Assembly (NCBI GenBank): GCA_024638905.1
Contig: JAHEJH010000016.1
Span: 1-16,877 of the forward strand
DNA from: Luminiphilus sp.
GTDB taxonomy: Bacteria > Pseudomonadota > Gammaproteobacteria > Pseudomonadales > Halieaceae
Direction of reading: 5' to 3'
Length of the DNA: 16,877 bases
Position 1 is the first letter of the stretch, and the number at the start of each line of letters is the position of its first letter. A program made the translations under genes and the position numbers. Of this stretch, positions 15,713 to 16,877 are shown one piece after another. Below the pieces are notes generated by a model that saw only the letters and a list, made by a program, of their open reading frames with translations, was not told the DNA's origin and searched no databases.

Positions 15713-16783
15713 CTACATGCTTTTGCGGGTCTGAATAATCTCCGTTGAGTTGGCGGGCAGGCTAAACGATACGCCGTCGTAGCCCACCGTGTAGTCAGGG
15801 AAGATGTCTCCCGCGCCATTGAGCCACAGTGCTTCTTGTCCCGGCACGATGATGGGCGGGACTACATGGTAGTAGAGCAGGTGGCCGACGCCGGCGTCGC
15901 GCGCGGTTTCTGCGGCCTCACGTGGGCTGGCGTGATAGTCGCGGACGTCAAACATGACCTTGGCCATAATCTCGTTACCCAGGCTTTTGGCTGTGTCTTC
16001 CATCATGCCAATGATCTCAGGCGAGAGCGCCTCATGGACCAACAGGTCAATGCCTTTTGCGAATCGCTTGATATTGTCAGATTGAGCGGTGTCTCCGCTG
16101 ATGAGCACAGTTCGCCCTCCGTAAGTGAAGCGATAGCCCACCGCGGGTGAGACGGGCGCGTGGTCGACTCGCAATGCCTCGATCGTTAAGTCACCCTCGT
16201 TAAAGATAGTGGCAAGCTCGCCATCTGGCGGTGTCGTGAAAGGCACAGCGGTCAAGCCGGCAGCCGAGAGCGGCGCAACAAGATCTCCGTGATGATCGTT
16301 TCGGTACCCGAAGTCGGCGGTATAAGCGGCGTTAAAGCCGGCGATGACGCCGTCGACGCCCTCTGGGCCATACACAGTCAGGGGCGTCAGGTCATCGCCC
16401 GTGGCCCAGCGTAGGGTGGCCAGCTCACCGAGCCCGTCTATGTGATCGGAGTGAAAGTGCGTGAGAAATACGGCGTCTATGCCACTGAAGGGGTAGCCCA
16501 GCCGCGCGAAATTACGCGGGCCATTGGCTCCGGCATCGACGAGGAATAATTGGTCTCCCGCTACTACCGCCACGCAGGGACCCGAGGCGCGGGGTGAGGG
16601 CATTGGGCCGCCCGCGCCGCAGAGCGCGATGTGCAGGCCATCTTCCAGAAGCTCAACCTGATTGGTGCTCATCTGTTTTGGGAGACCAGCCGCGAGGAGA
16701 CGTTCGGCAATCGCGGCTCGCTGCGAATACCCCAATCCCAGCAGGATCAAACCGCAGCCCAGTACAATCACTAATTTCTTCAT
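15713..16783 (-). CDS. MBL-fold hydrolase with N-terminal membrane segment (RNase Z/AtsA-like)
   Basis: A 356-residue metallo-beta-lactamase-fold protein. The metal motif THFHSDHIDG gives His109, His111, Asp113 and His114; further candidate ligands are the His in RVDHAPVSPAVGYRF, the Asp in ISGDTAQSDN and the His in YYHVVPP. The N-terminus MKKLVIVLGCGLILLGLGY is a signal peptide or membrane anchor, so it acts in or beyond the inner membrane. The layout resembles the RNase Z-like subgroup that includes the exported arylsulfatase AtsA of Pseudoalteromonas carrageenovora; lactonase or phosphodiesterase activity is also possible. The frame is open back to 16849, but ATG 16783 has AAGGGGA upstream and starts a clean signal sequence, so it is chosen. 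It carries the same operator as the sulfatase and tetR genes, which suggests a common pathway. Confidence 0.88.
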   Translation of the reverse strand: MKKLVIVLGCGLILLGLGYSQRAAIAERLLAAGLPKQMSTNQVELLEDGLHIALCGAGGPMPSPRASGPCVAVVAGDQLFLVDAGANGPRNFARLGYPFSGIDAVFLTHFHSDHIDGLGELATLRWATGDDLTPLTVYGPEGVDGVIAGFNAAYTADFGYRNDHHGDLVAPLSAAGLTAVPFTTPPDGELATIFNEGDLTIEALRVDHAPVSPAVGYRFTYGGRTVLISGDTAQSDNIKRFAKGIDLLVHEALSPEIIGMMEDTAKSLGNEIMAKVMFDVRDYHASPREAAETARDAGVGHLLYYHVVPPIIVPGQEALWLNGAGDIFPDYTVGYDGVSFSLPANSTEIIQTRKSM

Positions 16784-16829
16784 CTCTAGTCCCCTTGTCA
16801 CAACGGCTGACGCCTCTATTTTCGAGGAG

Positions 16830-16858
16830 TCTATACTTATTGGCATCAATTATGCCAA
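16830..16858 (-). promoter_or_regulatory. Candidate promoter of the MBL hydrolase gene
   Basis: On the minus strand TTGGCA (16858-16853) and TATAGA (16835-16830) are 17 nt apart, giving a leader of about 40 nt before ATG 16783. The -35 is one arm of the operator. Confidence 0.65.
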
Positions 16859-16860
16859 TA
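16838..16860 (-). promoter_or_regulatory. TetR operator, site 3
   Basis: TATTGGCA-N7-TGCCAATA with perfect 8-bp arms (9 bp if the flanking T and A of the spacer are counted). It overlaps the MBL promoter, including its -35. The window ends 17 nt beyond, so it could also control a divergent gene to the right. Confidence 0.8.
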
Positions 16861-16877
16861 TCAGGCAAGCCGCCATC

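Overview
The window looks like part of a chromosome from a GC-rich aerobic gammaproteobacterium, probably marine. The Halieaceae (OM60/NOR5) is my best guess, based on the gene mix (acetoacetyl-CoA synthetase, glutathione-dependent formaldehyde oxidation, a class I sulfatase, family III CoA transferase, DsbA/HCCA-isomerase-like protein) and general protein style. No marker gene settles it. I see no rRNA, tRNA, insertion sequence, integrase, phage gene or CRISPR array. Coding density is high and every gene appears chromosomal.

Layout. (1) Positions 1-974, plus strand: the 3' end of a probable DUF1838 gene, then an exported TlpA-like thioredoxin. (2) Positions 1010-2964, minus strand: the formaldehyde detoxification pair, class III alcohol dehydrogenase then S-formylglutathione hydrolase, coupled by an ATGA overlap. 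(3) Positions 3192-5818, plus strand: acetoacetyl-CoA synthetase and thymidine kinase, closed by a clear bidirectional hairpin terminator at 5868-5899. (4) Positions 5931-10058, minus strand: a tight five-gene operon read from right to left: a membrane transporter with a His-rich loop (NicO/UreH-like), an amidohydrolase-2 protein lacking the usual metal ligands, a family III CoA transferase, a 105-residue orphan, and a bicupin with a His-rich tail. It looks like an uncharacterised CoA-thioester catabolic route tied to a metal. (5) Positions 10218-11750, plus strand: a GPH/MelB-type sugar or glycoside transporter. (6) Positions 11857-16783: a TetR regulator with a tandem DsbA/HCCA-isomerase protein, a periplasmic or membrane-anchored FGly sulfatase, and a convergent MBL-fold hydrolase.

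The most notable signal is a repeated operator, TATTGGCA-N7-TGCCAATA, over the promoters of three units in region 6: the tetR operon (one degenerate arm), the sulfatase and the MBL hydrolase. The spacer is 7 nt each time, and each site overlaps a plausible -10 or -35 box. This predicts a local TetR regulon joining a regulator, a glutathione-type isomerase-like protein and two unrelated hydrolases, one a sulfatase and the other resembling MBL-type arylsulfatases. A small sulfated-compound (perhaps aryl or steroid sulfate) module is the simplest reading, but the substrate is inference.

Two genes (CoA transferase and MFS transporter) have a strong Shine-Dalgarno placed correctly before a near-cognate codon (ATA and ATC) exactly where the family N-terminus should begin. 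They may be non-AUG starts, point mutations or consensus errors.
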